This document shows positions 7,330 to 7,592 of a stretch of DNA of 7,592 nt, piece by piece. The translations under genes and the position numbers were made by a program. The notes beneath the pieces are model-generated. The model was not told the DNA's origin and searched no databases. It saw only the letters and a program-made list of their open reading frames with translations. Position 1 is the first letter of the stretch. Every line of letters starts with the position of its first letter. Source of the DNA: Deltaproteobacteria bacterium (GTDB taxonomy: Bacteria; Desulfobacterota; GWC2-55-46; JAUVFY01); the NCBI GenBank assembly GCA_030594025.1, contig JAUVFY010000055.1, positions 1 through 7,592 on the forward strand. Direction: 5' to 3'.

Positions 7330-7592
7330 TCACTTTAAAACGCTTATGATATTGGAGAAATCGTCGGTCCAGAGTCCTCCTCCGCCACTCGCCTTAAGGG
7401 GCCCCCACCGGGGGTCATCTGAGAGACCTTTCAGATCACCGGCCTTACGTGCCATCACCACCCATGTCGAATTGCGCTTCAATTCCTCCTGGTCCGCCAT
7501 GCCCACTTTCATCTCCTGTACGAGGCTGAAAAGGCCCGCGTCGTGAGCCAGGTCGCTGAGGACCGTCTCAAGGTCCAGGTATCTATTTGAGA
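7330..7592 (-). CDS. C-terminal part of a spermidine-synthase-like protein (partial)
   Basis: A minus-strand frame is open from the right edge of the window to a TGA at 7332-7330 and gives the last 86 residues of a larger protein. It opens with SNRYLDLETVLSDLAHDAGL and ends with DDPRWGPL (58-65), LWTDDFSNIISVLK (73-86) and the stop. The pattern SNRYLDL, later a DPRW-PL and a terminal WTDD(F/Y)SN resembles the C-termini of spermine/spermidine-synthase-like proteins, including the form fused to a multi-spanning MFS-like domain. In that family this segment belongs to the methyltransferase-like Rossmann domain. The assignment rests on my memory of the family pattern, and the N-terminal part is outside the window, so neither the fusion nor true spermidine synthesis can be judged. 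It converges on hemL with 66 bases between. Confidence 0.65.
   Translation of the reverse strand, partial: SNRYLDLETVLSDLAHDAGLFSLVQEMKVGMADQEELKRNSTWVVMARKAGDLKGLSDDPRWGPLKASGGGGLWTDDFSNIISVLK

Overview
The window is bacterial chromosome: dense, moderately GC-rich coding sequence with short AT-rich gaps, strong AGGAG-type ribosome binding sites, and frequent AGG (Arg) and ATA (Ile) codons. Three features fit a Gram-negative lineage of the Desulfobacterota/Nitrospirota kind: an alpha/beta-type glycyl-tRNA synthetase, a C5-pathway hemL, and a PstS with a classical Sec signal peptide and no lipobox. That placement is an inference from style and gene content. Nothing here proves it.

Layout. Positions 1-210 are non-coding leader upstream of glyQ (211-1089, +), the alpha subunit of glycyl-tRNA synthetase; its usual partner glyS does not follow. 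GlyQ converges, with a 20-base gap, on a complete five-gene phosphate-uptake operon on the minus strand, read right to left: pstS (5321-4299), pstC (4296-3403), pstA (3406-2543), pstB (2549-1788), phoU (1775-1110). The genes are packed with 2-base gaps or 4- and 7-base overlaps, so translation is probably coupled. Upstream of pstS, on the same strand, lies a small Cys-rich ORF (5637-5443) of unknown function. An AT-rich intergenic region with a sigma70-type promoter and a striking A-tract repeat then leads into hemL (5980-7263, +). The window ends in the C-terminal part of a minus-strand gene resembling the spermidine-synthase-like (fused MFS/spermidine synthase) family.

How the genes work together. 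PstS captures phosphate in the periplasm, PstC and PstA form the channel, PstB is the ATPase, and PhoU relays transport status to the PhoR/PhoB two-component system, which is not in this window. In front of pstS there are 7-mers of the type (G/T)TAACA at 11-base periodicity, as expected of a Pho box. A shorter copy with matching geometry stands in front of the small Cys-rich ORF, suggesting that this gene is also a phosphate-starvation gene. GlyQ and HemL are housekeeping enzymes with no obvious link to phosphate.

Most of the window is ordinary. The points that deserve a second look are the small Cys-rich gene with its Pho-like box, the phased A-tract leader of hemL, and the separation of glyQ from glyS.
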